Of a stretch of 64,000 nucleotides of DNA, positions 47,684 to 57,539 are shown piece after piece. Within the stretch, counting starts at the first letter, position 1; each line of letters starts with the position of its first letter. The translations under genes were made by a program, and so were the position numbers. Source of the stretch: Corynebacterium suicordis DSM 45110 (lineage in GTDB: Bacteria > Actinomycetota > Actinomycetes > Mycobacteriales > Mycobacteriaceae); NCBI RefSeq assembly GCF_015351405.1, contig NZ_JADKMY010000001.1:62001-126000 (forward strand). The letters are read 5' to 3'. Under the pieces are notes generated by a model, which worked only from the letters and a program-made list of their open reading frames with translations, was not told where the DNA came from and did no database searches.

Positions 47684-48868
47684 TTAGCCCGGCAAACGCA
47701 CCGGCATGAGCAGGTAGATGAAATCGGTCTTAGGGGTGGGGAAATTGCCATCTTCATCGGCTTCGGTCATCTCAGCAGACTCAGGGATGAGAATCGCTGG
47801 GCGCGAAGGCAAAGTGAAACCGAAGATCACCCGCTGAGTGCCGATAGCGGAGAGACCTTCCTTGAGATAACCCGGGTTGAACGCGATGGTCATGGGATCA
47901 CCCGTGAACGCACACTGCAGCTGCTCGGTTGCCCGACCTACATCGCTGCCACCGGCGGAGAGGGTCACATTGCCCTCGGTGAATTCCATCTGAATCTGCG
48001 CATTGCGGTCCGCGACCAGCGAAACGCGGCGAATTGCATCCTGCAGCGGATCGATTTCCACGCTGGCCAGGGCCTTGTGGTGCTGTGGGAGCAAAGGACG
48101 GAACTTGGGGAATTCTGCATCCAGCAGGCGGGTGGTCATGTGACGCTGATGCATCTCCAGGCCCAGGATCCCCTCCTTACCGATGGATTCTCCGGCACCC
48201 ACGGCGATGGAAATGTCGTCGTTATCGTGCGGATCCAGCGAGCGGGCCGCATCTGCCAAGGTACGAGCGGGAACCAACAACGTGGCCTGGGCTGAGGATT
48301 CCGAAGGATTCCACGTGAGGTGACGCACGGCCAGACGGAAACGGTCCGTTGCAGCCATGACCACGTTGGATCCATCGATTTCCACGTGCACGCCGGTGAG
48401 CATGGGGAGGGTGTCATCGCGGCCCGCGGCCACTGCTACCTGCGAAATAGCTTCGGAGAACAAGTGGGGATCAATGGTTCCGGTGGCTTCAGGAAGCTTC
48501 GGCAGAACTGGGTAATCCTCGATGGTCATGGGGCGCAGCTCAAACCGAGAAGATCCGCTGGATAGTGTGACCGTGGTTTCTTCCAGGCGCATGGAGATGG
48601 GCTTGTTAGGCAAAGATCCCACGATATCTGCCAACAATCGGCCGGCCACCAGGATGCGACCTGGTTCATCGACCTCGGCATTGATGTGCACGCGAGTGGA
48701 TACCTCGCGGTCAAAGCCAGAAAGATGTAATCCCTCGTCATCGGCTTCGATCATCACGCCACGCAGAATCGGCTGGGTGGGCTTGGAAGGCAAGGAGCGG
48801 GCGACCCAGGCGAGAGCCGCGGAGAAATCGTCCTTCGGCACTGTGAAACTCACGGTGTGTTGTTCCAT
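47684..48868 (-). CDS. dnaN: DNA polymerase III beta sliding clamp
   Basis: 394 residues with three DnaN repeats; starts MEQHTVSFTVPKDDFSAALA and ends FIYLLMPVRLPG, the family's C-terminal peptide-binding strand. Encircles DNA and tethers Pol III. Separated from dnaA by the oriC gap. Confidence 0.97.
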   Translation of the reverse strand: MEQHTVSFTVPKDDFSAALAWVARSLPSKPTQPILRGVMIEADDEGLHLSGFDREVSTRVHINAEVDEPGRILVAGRLLADIVGSLPNKPISMRLEETTVTLSSGSSRFELRPMTIEDYPVLPKLPEATGTIDPHLFSEAISQVAVAAGRDDTLPMLTGVHVEIDGSNVVMAATDRFRLAVRHLTWNPSESSAQATLLVPARTLADAARSLDPHDNDDISIAVGAGESIGKEGILGLEMHQRHMTTRLLDAEFPKFRPLLPQHHKALASVEIDPLQDAIRRVSLVADRNAQIQMEFTEGNVTLSAGGSDVGRATEQLQCAFTGDPMTIAFNPGYLKEGLSAIGTQRVIFGFTLPSRPAILIPESAEMTEADEDGNFPTPKTDFIYLLMPVRLPG

Positions 48869-48959
48869 GGTGTCTTTTTCCGTCTTCCTGTGTCCGTGTC
48901 TATCAGCGTCTGCGTATTTGTGTTGAGCGCATGACGCTTGTGTCCGTGCTCCAGATTAA

Positions 48960-49385
48960 CTCACATCCCCAAGTTGCTTCTCTTCTCCCTTTAATTAGTT
49001 ATTTAGTAGTAGTTATAGGGGCTGTGGGATCTGTGGGTTCAGCCCGTTTTGCCAGTGTAAAGCCGGTTTTGCCCTGTGTATAGAAAGTGCAACTGGCTGG
49101 GGATAACTCGGGGCATCTGTGGAGAAGTTACTGAGCGTGGGGGTTATGCACAACTTGTTCATGTAGTTCTCCGCAGTTTAGTGCCGGTTATCCCCAAGTT
49201 CACTGGAGCGCCAAGATGAGTTTGGGTGAAGTTGGCATCACCCGTAATCACATTTTTGTAATTACACCTGTGGAAACACCTGTTAACTTGTGGATAACTA
49301 TAGATATCAAAGGTGAGAGGGGCGGAGGTTATCCACAGATGTGTCCACTTCTCCCCAAGTTCCTGTGGATAACTGTGGATAGCTC
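48960..49385. other. oriC: oriC, dnaA-dnaN intergenic origin of replication
   Basis: The 550-base gap 48869-49418. Perfect DnaA boxes (TTATCCACA or reverse): 49289-49297, 49329-49337, 49364-49372. One-mismatch boxes: 49098-49106, 49118-49126, 49144-49152, 49188-49196, 49374-49382. An AT-rich stretch 48987-49017 (CTTTAATTAGTTATTTAGTA and on) at the dnaN side is the likely unwinding element. The order AT-rich, weak boxes, strong boxes matches other corynebacterial origins. Confidence 0.9.
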
Positions 49386-49418
49386 ATCTTCTACTCCCCC
49401 CTCGAGAGAAGAAATTTG

Positions 49419-51095
49419 CTAATCCCGAGACCGAGCCTTGATTCTCTGGGTCAGTTCCTGAACCTGGTTGAAGGTCTTGTGATCCTCTTGGATCTTGTCG
49501 TTAATCCGTCGCTCTGCGTACATCACGGTGGTGTGGTCACGACCGCCAAAAGCCTGTCCCAGCTTTGGCAAGGAAAGATCGGTGAGTTCACGGCCCAGGT
49601 ACATGCCGATCTGTCGCGCGTTCGCCACTTGTCGGGCTCTTCCCTTACCTACGATCTCATCGGGAGTCAGTGAGAAGAACTCACTGATCACCTCAATGAT
49701 CAGTTGCGGGGTGATCTCCACGTCGGCGTCATCAGGCATGATGTCCTGCAATGCCACCTCCGCGGCCTGCAGGGAAATCGGCTGATGACCCAAAGAGCAA
49801 TACGCCAACACCTTGATTAAGGCGCCCTCCAATGGGCGGATGGACTTCTCGTAGCGGGAAGCGATCATCTCTTTGACATCTTGTGGAAGTTCGACGTTTT
49901 GCGAACGAGCCTTCATGGTGAGGATTGCCATGCGGGTCTCCAAATCCGGAGAGTGCACGTCAGCAGTAAGCCCTGATTCAAAGCGGGTGCGGAGACGATC
50001 TTCCAGGGTGGTGAGCTGCCGGGGTGGGCGGTCAGAACTGAGGACGATCTGCTTGCCGGCCTGGTGCAGCGCATTGAAAGTGTGGAAGAACTCTTCCTGA
50101 GTGGACTCTTTGCCCTGCAAGAACTGGGTGTCATCCACAATCAGCAGATCGAGGTTTCGGTAGCGATCCTTGAAATCCTTGCGCCCACCAGTGGAAATAG
50201 AGTTAATGAACTCATTGGTGAGCTCTTCACTGGAGACATACTTGATGCGCATGTTGGGCCGCAGCTCTTGCGCGTAATGAGCGGTCGCGTGCAAGAGGTG
50301 AGTTTTGCCCAGCCCGGATTCTCCCCAGATCATCAGCGGGTTGTACGACTTACCGGGATATTCCGCCACGGCGCGGCAGGCCGCGTACGCCAAACTGTTG
50401 GAATCGCCGGTCACGAACGTATCGAACGTATATCGATTGTTCATGTGCGGCTGATCATCTTGCTCATCCGGATCATTCTGGAGTGAGCGGAAGACATCAT
50501 CATCGGATTTCCGATTTCCGGATGGGTAGCTTTCAGCCTGGTGAGGAGCGGTAGGCGTGGCTGGCGGGGATTGCCGAGGAGAGTCGGCCAAGCTTGGGCT
50601 GACCATGCGTCCCCAGTTTTGTGGGACCGGGGAAGGTTCCACATCAATGTGATCAGTAGAAGCCTGGTAACTGCGAGCGTGCTCCTCGGCTAGCTCCTCT
50701 CGTGTGCGCTGTGGTTCAGGCGCGGGAGCAGGCGGAGTGTGCGCAGGGGCAGTAGAAATTTCTTCAGGAGATTCCTCAGCCGGGGTGTTCATTGCTGAGG
50801 GGGACACGATGTTGATTGAGAGCTGAATATTCCGCCCCAATTCTCGGCTGAAAACCTCACAGATGGCGCTGTTGAGCTTGGATTCCACTTCTTCCCGGAC
50901 CAGGCGCGAAGCAGTCTGCAGAATCATGTAGTTACCTGCTAAAACCTCAGGCTGAATCTGCGCCAGAAGTGCGCGCTGTTTTTGGGTGAGAGCAGGGAAT
51001 TCCTGGTTCGCGGGATCATCTGCCAACCACCGAGAAATCACTGAGCTCCACAAGTGTGGAAAGGACTCGTGGGAGGAAGCGGAAGGAGAGTTCAT
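49419..51095 (-). CDS. dnaA: chromosomal replication initiator DnaA
   Basis: 558 residues. Domain I (1-110) with LWSSVISRWLAD; a long acidic, Pro-rich domain II (about 110-220); AAA+ domain III with GESGLGKTHLLHATAHYAQE and LIVDDTQFLQGKE. Domain IV has the box-binding signature GGRDHTTVMYAERRI near the C-terminus. No strong Shine-Dalgarno precedes ATG 51095. DnaA boxes 230-285 bases upstream suggest autoregulation. Confidence 0.98.
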   Translation of the reverse strand: MNSPSASSHESFPHLWSSVISRWLADDPANQEFPALTQKQRALLAQIQPEVLAGNYMILQTASRLVREEVESKLNSAICEVFSRELGRNIQLSINIVSPSAMNTPAEESPEEISTAPAHTPPAPAPEPQRTREELAEEHARSYQASTDHIDVEPSPVPQNWGRMVSPSLADSPRQSPPATPTAPHQAESYPSGNRKSDDDVFRSLQNDPDEQDDQPHMNNRYTFDTFVTGDSNSLAYAACRAVAEYPGKSYNPLMIWGESGLGKTHLLHATAHYAQELRPNMRIKYVSSEELTNEFINSISTGGRKDFKDRYRNLDLLIVDDTQFLQGKESTQEEFFHTFNALHQAGKQIVLSSDRPPRQLTTLEDRLRTRFESGLTADVHSPDLETRMAILTMKARSQNVELPQDVKEMIASRYEKSIRPLEGALIKVLAYCSLGHQPISLQAAEVALQDIMPDDADVEITPQLIIEVISEFFSLTPDEIVGKGRARQVANARQIGMYLGRELTDLSLPKLGQAFGGRDHTTVMYAERRINDKIQEDHKTFNQVQELTQRIKARSRD

Positions 51096-51866
51096 CGGCC
51101 AGGAATGTCGCGATCTTTGAGTGGGCGGAGTCAGGGCAGGTTATCGAAATACAACTAAGGGTACGGGCGAGAAATCTGGAGGGGGTGGGTAATTGTTACA
51201 TACTCGGAGAGCACCACCAGATAGAAAAACTCGGGGATGTTTAGCTCATTATCCTCAAGTTTTTCACTACTAGTTCCACAGCCAAAGATATTCGTTTAGC
51301 TGGTATTCCACAGAGTTATGAACAGCTGTGGATAACTTTCTTGCTGAGTTATCCCCAATCTAGTCGAAAGGTGTGGATAACTCTACTTGTCGTGGGAAAA
51401 CTCTCTGACCTGCATATTCATACCCTAAACCCTCACTTTAAACTTCGGGGGTGTCCACTTTGTCCACAGGAGAAGATTTGGAATCTGTGTGAATAACGGT
51501 ATGCGCTCTCCGCTGCAGGTGGAGATGTCCACAGCGAATAGCTTCGGTGCAGAACTGCTTCATTTTGTCTCTATTGTGTATTGCGAGTAATCTATGCAGT
51601 GTCTGCGGCATCAATCGTGGCGTAACAGGTGTGAAGGCTCAGAAATTAAGACTTGTGAGCAACACCCCCGTTGCACCATCGGATGCCATTTAGGTCGCAT
51701 CACTTAGTGCATCGCGACAGTAACCGTCCATATTTCATGGGCAGTACGGTGAAGCTCGGATTTCTTCCAGAAGCCGAGAACCACACTTCGCTACAGCTGA
51801 AACCAGCTGCAGTGAGTTTTCACCGTGGTGTTCATGGGTGAAATGAATTTGAAGGAGTGAAGTACC
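51096..51866. promoter_or_regulatory. 771-base dnaA-rpmH divergent gap with DnaA boxes
   Basis: No gene seen. Perfect or near DnaA boxes at 51327-51335, 51349-51357 (TTATCCCCA) and 51372-51380 form a second cluster, so the origin may be bipartite around dnaA. The dnaA promoter should lie at about 51150-51300; I cannot assign it confidently. 51600-51860 is the rpmH leader. Confidence 0.7.
51565..51593 (+). promoter_or_regulatory. promoter of the rpmH-rnpA-yidD-yidC operon
   Basis: TTGTCT (51565-51570) and TAATCT (51588-51593) are exactly 17 bases apart. The leader before rpmH would be about 265 bases. Confidence 0.55.
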
Positions 51867-52010
51867 GTGGCAAAGGGCAAGCGTACTTTCCAGCCAAACA
51901 ACCGCCGTCGTGCACGCGTGCACGGCTTCCGCACCCGCATGAACACTCGTGCTGGCCGTGCAATTGTTTCTGCACGTCGTCGTAAGGGACGTAAGTCTCT
52001 CACCGCGTAA
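51867..52010 (+). CDS. rpmH: 50S ribosomal protein L34
   Basis: 47 residues from GTG 51867, GAAGGAG upstream. [20 protein letters not shown] followed by [20 protein letters not shown] is the invariant L34 sequence. Conserved beside dnaA in almost all bacteria. Confidence 0.97.
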   Translation: MAKGKRTFQPNNRRRARVHGFRTRMNTRAGRAIVSARRRKGRKSLTA

Positions 52011-52087
52011 TCTCGCGCACACAAGCACCATTGAGCTCGGCATTCATTATGAGTGCCGGGCTTTCTTAATGAGAAAGGCCTTCCCCC

Positions 52088-52495
52088 GTGCTCGCTGCTT
52101 CACATCGCCTGCGGTCCTCGGATGCCTTCGCGCGAACCATTAAGTACGGGCGAAAGAAGGGTAGCCGGACAGTCGTGGTTTACGTCTCAGATCCCTCTCT
52201 TCCCCAAGACCTCCGGCGGGTGAAGAATCCCCGGGTCGATTCTTGGGGTGGCCCGAAGATGGGCGTGGTGGTGTCCAAGGGAGTCGGCAATTCCGTGGTG
52301 CGTCACAACACGGCACGAAAGATCCGTGCAGCAATGAACTCGGTATTCGCCGCTCCTGGTGGCGTCGAAATAAAAGAAGAGCAAGAAATTGTGATCCGGG
52401 CCCTCCCGCACATCGCGGACGCAACCACGGAGGAGGTGGAAAAGGATGTGCGCAGCTGCCTCCGGAGAATCGCCAAACTCTCCTCCACCAAGTGA
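52088..52495 (+). CDS. rnpA: ribonuclease P protein component
   Basis: 135 residues from GTG 52088. [20 protein letters not shown] at the start; the RNR motif appears as [15 protein letters not shown]. Binds the RNase P RNA for tRNA 5' processing. A motif copy GGTGGCGTCGAAATAAAAGA (52360-52379) lies in the segment encoding GGVEIKEE, a low-conservation loop. Confidence 0.93.
   Translation: MLAASHRLRSSDAFARTIKYGRKKGSRTVVVYVSDPSLPQDLRRVKNPRVDSWGGPKMGVVVSKGVGNSVVRHNTARKIRAAMNSVFAAPGGVEIKEEQEIVIRALPHIADATTEEVEKDVRSCLRRIAKLSSTK
52361..52370 (+). repeat. dispersed GGCGTCGAAA motif, exact copy
   Basis: Reads GGTGGCGTCGAAATAAAAG in rnpA, coding sense. Confidence 0.7.
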
Positions 52496-52772
52496 ATCTC
52501 CCAGTGAACCCCTCGGTGAATTTCAGAGCGCATCTCGCAGCCCGATGGCGCGCCGTGCGATTCTGGGTTACCAAGAATACCTTTCACCACTTAAAATGGG
52601 ATCCACGTGTCGTTTCGACCCGACGTGTAGTAATTACGCCTTAATCGCATTTTCCAGGCATGGAACGCTGAAGGGCTTTGTGCTCACGCTGGGACGCTTG
52701 GCTCGATGTGGTCCGTGGCACCCGGGCGGCTGGGATCCTGTTCCTCCTCGCCCCAAGAGACGCGGCTCATAG
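52446..52772 (+). CDS. yidD: YidD membrane-protein insertion efficiency factor
   Basis: 108 residues; overlaps rnpA by 50 bases, with GGAGG just before ATG 52446. The core [20 protein letters not shown] then [15 protein letters not shown], with [14 protein letters not shown], is the YidD family with its conserved cysteines. The N-terminal 33 residues, encoded in the overlap, are Ser/Pro-rich and not conserved. Confidence 0.9.
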   Translation: MCAAASGESPNSPPPSESPSEPLGEFQSASRSPMARRAILGYQEYLSPLKMGSTCRFDPTCSNYALIAFSRHGTLKGFVLTLGRLARCGPWHPGGWDPVPPRPKRRGS

Positions 52773-52848
52773 CAGTGAGCACTGCGCTCTGATCGACCCT
52801 TCATTCTCATCTTCCCGCGTACCTCTGAACTAGGAGAACCCTACAGAC

Positions 52849-53826
52849 GTGCTGAACTTTATTTATTACCCAATCTCGGCCATTCTTTGGTTCTGGCATA
52901 AGGCGTTTAGCATGGTGCTGGATCCAGCATCGGGCGTGACCTGGGCACTGGCAATCATTTTCCTGGTGTTCACCATCCGCATTTTGCTGGTTAAGCCGAT
53001 GGCCAACCAGCTGCGTTCCTCTCGCAAGATGGCTGAATTCCAGCCCAAGATGCAGGAAATCAGGACCAAGTACAAAAACGACCAGCAGGCGATGTCTCTG
53101 GAAATGCGCAAGCTGCAGAAGGACATGGGCTTTAATCCCCTGGCTTCCTGTCTCCCCGCGCTGGTTCAGGTGCCAATCTTCATCGGTTTGTTCCATGTGT
53201 TGCGTTCCTTCAACCGCACGGGTGGGAACGTTGGCGAACTGGGCATGACCGTGGAGGAAACCCGTAACACGCCTAACTACGTGTTTGGCGTGGAGCAGGT
53301 GCAGAGCTTCCTAGATGCTCGTCTGTTCGGTGCTCCCCTGTCTGCGCACATCTCCATGAGCCCCGACAATTATGATGCATTCTCCCCACTGGGAATGGCT
53401 GCCGATTTCGGCCGTCCGAACATCATGTGGGTTGTTATTCCGATGATGCTGGCCTCTGCAGTGATGATGCACTTCAGTGCCCGGATGTCTATGGATCGTC
53501 AGAAGAAGCGTCAGGCGGCCGCTCCAAAGAAGCCAGCCGGCGATGAGAGGTCCGCACAGATGCAGATGCAAATGGATCTGATGCAGAAGATGATGCTGTG
53601 GGTCATGCCAGTCATGTACCTGATGGGTGGCTTCATGTGGCAGGTTGGCTTGGCGCTGTACATGTTCACGAACAACCTGTGGACCCTAGTTCAGCAGAAG
53701 TTCCTGTTCGAGAAGATGGATCGCGAAGAGGCCGCCGAGCTGGAAGCCAAGGCTGCTCTTAAGCGCACGAATGCTCCGAAGCCGGGAGCGCGCCCCGTTA
53801 ACACTAAGAAGAGCAAGAAGAAGTAA
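52849..53826 (+). CDS. yidC: YidC/Oxa1 membrane protein insertase
   Basis: 325 residues from GTG 52849, AGGAG 12 bases upstream. Five to six helices; LAIIFLVFTIRILLVKPMAN, PLASCLPALVQVPIFIGLFH and the basic C-terminal tail (ARPVNTKKSKKK) are typical of the actinobacterial type without a large periplasmic domain. Methionine-rich stretch (MQMQMDLMQKMMLW). Inserts membrane proteins with or without SecYEG. Confidence 0.94.
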   Translation: MLNFIYYPISAILWFWHKAFSMVLDPASGVTWALAIIFLVFTIRILLVKPMANQLRSSRKMAEFQPKMQEIRTKYKNDQQAMSLEMRKLQKDMGFNPLASCLPALVQVPIFIGLFHVLRSFNRTGGNVGELGMTVEETRNTPNYVFGVEQVQSFLDARLFGAPLSAHISMSPDNYDAFSPLGMAADFGRPNIMWVVIPMMLASAVMMHFSARMSMDRQKKRQAAAPKKPAGDERSAQMQMQMDLMQKMMLWVMPVMYLMGGFMWQVGLALYMFTNNLWTLVQQKFLFEKMDREEAAELEAKAALKRTNAPKPGARPVNTKKSKKK

Positions 53827-53853
53827 CTTTCTCTGTAACTTGTTCTTCTTTCG

Positions 53854-53888
53854 AAGGCCACTATCCCGACGGGGACGGTGGCCTTTTT
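53854..53888 (+). terminator. terminator after yidC
   Basis: AAGGCCAC...GTGGCC followed by TTTTT. The longer open frame of rsmG starts inside this hairpin, which is why the later ATG is used for rsmG. Confidence 0.85.
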
Positions 53889-53910
53889 GCTTTCCTTGTG
53901 GCGCGATAGA

Positions 53911-54576
53911 ATGTTTCACGTGGAACATCCAGATGAAATTTCAGTGCCAGCAGCTCCGTCCAGCGCCAACGAGGTCTTCGGCTCTCGTGTGAAACTGGCC
54001 GAGGCCTATGCAGTGTGGCTTGCCGGGGCAGGTATTGAGCGGGGTCTCATTGGACCACGAGAGGTGGATCGTCTGTGGGAGCGCCACATCCTGAACTCCG
54101 CGGTCCTGGGGGATGTGATTGATGATGACGCCCGCGTTGTCGATGTGGGGTCCGGTGCTGGTTTGCCCGGAATCCCCCTGGCCATTGCGCGTCCAGACCT
54201 GCATGTGCAGTTGCTGGAGCCGTTGCTGCGCCGCACCACGTTCCTCAAGGAGGTCGTGGAGGATCTGGGGTTGATCAATGTGGAGGTTATCCGCGGCCGT
54301 GCGGAAGAGCGGGAGTCCATTCGCGCTGCTGGCAATGCTGATGTGGTGACCTCCCGTGCGGTGGCTCCCCTGGGTAAGCTCACGGGCTGGTCTCTGCCGC
54401 TGGTTCGTAAGGGTGGCAGTATGCGTGCCTTGAAGGGCGCTTCGGTTTCTGAGGAGCTGGTTCGCGACGCTCGCGAGATCAAGAAGTTTGGTGGCGATTC
54501 TGGTCGCGTCGAGGTCGTTGGTCAGAGTGTGTTGGCAGAGCCCACGCAGGTGGTAATCATCGAGCGCATCAAGTAA
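53911..54576 (+). CDS. rsmG: 16S rRNA (guanine527-N7)-methyltransferase RsmG
   Basis: 221 residues from ATG 53911. [15 protein letters not shown] and [20 protein letters not shown] form the SAM-binding fold; [15 protein letters not shown] is the family motif. The first codons, MFHVEHP, are encoded by a parS-like sequence, as happens in several actinobacteria. Confidence 0.93.
   Translation: MFHVEHPDEISVPAAPSSANEVFGSRVKLAEAYAVWLAGAGIERGLIGPREVDRLWERHILNSAVLGDVIDDDARVVDVGSGAGLPGIPLAIARPDLHVQLLEPLLRRTTFLKEVVEDLGLINVEVIRGRAEERESIRAAGNADVVTSRAVAPLGKLTGWSLPLVRKGGSMRALKGASVSEELVRDAREIKKFGGDSGRVEVVGQSVLAEPTQVVIIERIK
53912..53927. promoter_or_regulatory. parS: parS site 1, one mismatch, inside rsmG start
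   Basis: TGTTTCACGTGGAACA; consensus TGTTTCACGTGAAACA. It overlaps the rsmG start codon. Confidence 0.85.
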
Positions 54577-54579
54577 TTT

Positions 54580-54589
54580 TTTCGACGCC
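54580..54589 (-). repeat. dispersed GGCGTCGAAA motif, exact copy
   Basis: Reads GGTGGCGTCGAAAAAATTAC on the minus strand, overlapping the last bases after the rsmG stop. Confidence 0.7.
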
Positions 54590-54727
54590 ACCAGGTAGCT
54601 GGTCGCGTTTCCCGGTCGCTCGCTGGGTTTTCGAACATCCGCGTTGTTGCTGTCCCGCTCCCCTACTAGTGTTGGGCATAGACGTTGAGACTCCAAGCGC
54701 AATCTTTTGTGCTTCTCTCTGAGCCAA

Positions 54728-54743
54728 TGTTTCACGTGAAACA
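54728..54743. promoter_or_regulatory. parS: parS site 2, perfect
   Basis: TGTTTCACGTGAAACA in the rsmG-parA gap. Confidence 0.95.
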
Positions 54744-54821
54744 TCAACTCTGAACACTTGGGTCTTAGAGTTTTCGAGCCTTTGGCTCCCAATCGTTTTC
54801 CGGTTCAACTGAAGGAAGTTC

Positions 54822-55748
54822 ATGTCATCTGAGGACTGGGGCTCCACCCCGATCGACGAGGCGGCTAGACAAGCTGCCCGGTTGAGCAACTCCGCCAATT
54901 TGCATCTTGATCGGCCTGAATCCTGCCGTTCCTTCACCATCTCTAACCAAAAGGGTGGCGTGGGAAAGACCACCTCAACGGTGAACATCGCCTGGGCCCT
55001 AGCGATGCATGGTCTAAAGGTTCTGGTGGTGGATCTGGATCCTCAGGGCAACGCTTCCACTGCTCTCAATGCTGAGCACCGCATGGGAACGCCTTCCTCC
55101 TACGAGGTCTTGATTGGCGAGGCCACCCCGGGCGAGGTCATGCAGCAGAATGCTGATAACCAAAACCTCTATTGCATTCCCGCCACCATCGATTTGGCCG
55201 GCGCAGAGATCGAACTGGTTTCCATGGTGAGGCGTGAGTACCGCCTGGCCGATGCTTTGAGTGCTCAGTTCATTGCTGACGAGGGCTTCGATTTCGTGTT
55301 TATCGATTGCCCTCCTAGCTTGGGATTGCTGACCATTAACGCGATGAACGCGGTTAATGAAGTGTTGATCCCGATTCAGTGTGAGTACTACGCCCTGGAG
55401 GGTGTGGGTCAGCTGCTCAACAACATCTCAATGATCCGCGAGAGCCTCAACCCCAATCTTCATATTTCCGCGGTTCTCTTGACCATGTTCGACGCCAGGA
55501 CGAAGCTGTCTCAGCAAGTCGCGGACGAGGTACGTAATCACTTCGGCGCGGTTGTACTCGACAACCACATTCCGCGTAGTGTTAAGGTGTCTGAAGCGCC
55601 TGGCTATAGCCAAACGGTTCTGCAGTACGATGGCGGATCTCCGGGAGCTCGAGCTTATTTCGACGCTGCTGTTGAGCTCGCCACCCGTGGTGATTATTCC
55701 CCCACTGCTGAAACTGCTCCTATCGGGATTGCCCCGGAACTCCATTAA
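54822..55748 (+). CDS. parA: ParA chromosome-partition ATPase
   Basis: 308 residues. Deviant Walker [13 protein letters not shown] near residue 45, [16 protein letters not shown] (Walker B region). A 40-residue N-terminal extension precedes the ATPase. Drives origin segregation with ParB and parS; in corynebacteria it also supports polar anchoring. Confidence 0.95.
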   Translation: MSSEDWGSTPIDEAARQAARLSNSANLHLDRPESCRSFTISNQKGGVGKTTSTVNIAWALAMHGLKVLVVDLDPQGNASTALNAEHRMGTPSSYEVLIGEATPGEVMQQNADNQNLYCIPATIDLAGAEIELVSMVRREYRLADALSAQFIADEGFDFVFIDCPPSLGLLTINAMNAVNEVLIPIQCEYYALEGVGQLLNNISMIRESLNPNLHISAVLLTMFDARTKLSQQVADEVRNHFGAVVLDNHIPRSVKVSEAPGYSQTVLQYDGGSPGARAYFDAAVELATRGDYSPTAETAPIGIAPELH

Positions 55749-55762
55749 AGGATCACTTAACT

Positions 55763-56998
55763 ATGGCTACGTCTAATAATAGGAATTCCCCACAATCGCC
55801 TTCTGCAGCTAAATCCGTGGCCTCTAAGCCTGGTATGCCGGCAGCCAGCGCAGTTTCCAACGCTCGAAAGGGTGGTTTGGGTCGTGGCTTGGGTGCGCTT
55901 ATCCCTTCGGGGAATGCTCGTCCGTCTCTGGGCAACGGGGCCGCGGATGTGATCTTGGGTGGCAACACCGCTTCGGGTCGGAACGCCCAGAAGAAGCCCG
56001 CGTCCCCCGCTACTCTGTCTGACTCTGATGTAGATGCGTCTTCGTCGAATCGTCAACGTGACGTAACGCTACCGGGTGCAGGTGTGCGAGATGTTGCGGT
56101 CGGTGAAACGCGAAAGTCGGTTTCCGAGCCAAAAAATGGGAGCAAGGCGACTGAGTCCCCTGCCGGAGATGACTTCGGCGCGACATACCGGGAAATCCCG
56201 CTTTCCGAAGTTCGCACGAATGCTAAACAGCCTCGTACGGTTTTCGATGAGCAAGCGCTCGCAGAACTTGAACACTCGATCCGTGAGTTCGGTCTCATGC
56301 AGCCCATCGTGGTTCGAGAACTGCCGGACGGTTCCACACGTTATGAACTCATCATGGGTGAGCGGCGTCTTCGTGCATCCAAGCGAGCCGGGCTCACTGA
56401 GATCCCTGCCATCATCCGGCAGACCGAAGATCAGGAAATGCTCCGGGATGCACTGCTGGAGAACATTCACCGCGTCCAGCTGAATCCTTTGGAAGAGGCG
56501 GCAGCCTACCAGCAGTTGTTGGAAGAGTTCGCGGTAACCCAGTCAGAGTTGGCTGCTCGCATTGGTCGCTCCCGCCCTCGGGTGACCAACATGCTCCGCT
56601 TGCTGCAACTGCCCGTGCCCGTTCAACGGCGGGTCGCTGCCGGGGTGTTGAGCAGCGGTCATGCCCGAGCTCTCCTCGGGATCAAAGGCGGGGCTGAACT
56701 GATGGAGAGCCTGGCTACGCGGGTTGTGGCTGAAGGGTTGTCCGTCCGTGCCACTGAAGAGGCTGTGACGCTCTTAAACCGAGAGTTTGAAGAGGGAGCT
56801 GATCAAGCCAGTAAGAAGCGTCAGGGGGCAAAGCCAGCGCTTCCTAGCCATGTTTCGCATTGGGCAGATGACATCTCCAATGCTCTGGACACCAAAGTGA
56901 CCGTGCAAATGGGCAAGAAGAAGGGCAAGATCGTCGTAGAATTCGGTGATCCTGATGATTTCGAACGTATCTCGGAGATTCTCAAGGTGGAATCATAA
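55763..56998 (+). CDS. parB: ParB chromosome-partition CTPase/DNA-binding protein
   Basis: 411 residues, 14 bases after par[15 protein letters not shown] near residue 37 (ParA-stimulating motif), [17 protein letters not shown], the CTP-binding [12 protein letters not shown] and [14 protein letters not shown], and the [23 protein letters not shown] that reads parS. C-terminal dimerisation domain. The linker of about 100 residues before the core is longer than in many ParBs. Confidence 0.95.
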   Translation: MATSNNRNSPQSPSAAKSVASKPGMPAASAVSNARKGGLGRGLGALIPSGNARPSLGNGAADVILGGNTASGRNAQKKPASPATLSDSDVDASSSNRQRDVTLPGAGVRDVAVGETRKSVSEPKNGSKATESPAGDDFGATYREIPLSEVRTNAKQPRTVFDEQALAELEHSIREFGLMQPIVVRELPDGSTRYELIMGERRLRASKRAGLTEIPAIIRQTEDQEMLRDALLENIHRVQLNPLEEAAAYQQLLEEFAVTQSELAARIGRSRPRVTNMLRLLQLPVPVQRRVAAGVLSSGHARALLGIKGGAELMESLATRVVAEGLSVRATEEAVTLLNREFEEGADQASKKRQGAKPALPSHVSHWADDISNALDTKVTVQMGKKKGKIVVEFGDPDDFERISEILKVES

Positions 56999-57055
56999 GG
57001 TTAACGAGTTCTCTTGACCCTGTCGCGGGTCCATGAATCGCTCTACTAGGCGGGA

Positions 57056-57071
57056 TGTTTCACGTGAAACA
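57056..57071. promoter_or_regulatory. parS: parS site 3, perfect, within a 28-base palindrome
   Basis: TGTTTCACGTGAAACA, with further symmetric GCGGGA/TCCCGC flanks (57050-57077) that may also act as a terminator for parB. Confidence 0.95.
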
Positions 57072-57077
57072 TCCCGC

Positions 57078-57415
57078 TTTTGCTCTGCCAATATCTGTTC
57101 AGCGGCTTGGGGCTGTCGGCTGAACTATGAGCTAGGGGTGGTGGTGGGGAGTGAATTTGCTCAACGCTGAGTGAAGGATGGATTACATTGCAGTCCGGGT
57201 GGTCTCAACGGAGTTGAACCGGCCGGCATGGGGTGTGCAGGGGTGGGTGGCCGAGAGCATTCGTAGATAGGTGCAGAATGTGGATCGAACAGCAATTGCG
57301 GATCGGGCGCGCTAAGGGTCGAAGGTCTGGAGCGTGGTTAACCCCTCCCCCTCGCCGAAGCGCGACTGGTGTATCTGCGGAGTCCCAAGCCGCCCACCTC
57401 CCCAACCACGGGAGA
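57078..57415. other. gap between parS sites 3 and 4
   Basis: About 340 bases without a credible gene or clear repeat. The short open frames here have no ribosome sites. Confidence 0.6.
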
Positions 57416-57431
57416 TGTTTCACGTGAAACA
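57416..57431. promoter_or_regulatory. parS: parS site 4, perfect
   Basis: TGTTTCACGTGAAACA. Confidence 0.95.
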
Positions 57432-57449
57432 TCGTTATGCATTAGAAAA

Positions 57450-57479
57450 CCCCCTCTCCCGTTTCGGGGAATGAGGGGG
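57450..57479 (-). terminator. terminator of the sigM/trxB/trxA/cwlM side
   Basis: CCCCCTC...GAGGGGG with an inner CCCG/CGGG pairing; on the minus strand it is followed by TTTT, 60 bases past the cwlM stop. Confidence 0.75.
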
Positions 57480-57539
57480 CGTGCGTGAGGGTTGGAGATC
57501 CGCCAGGCACCAGAAACCGATGAAAGCTCAACCGAGAAG

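Noticed and set aside
53878-53910. Upstream start for rsmG
   Set aside because: It falls inside the yidC terminator hairpin; ATG 53911 is the conserved MFHVEHP-type start.
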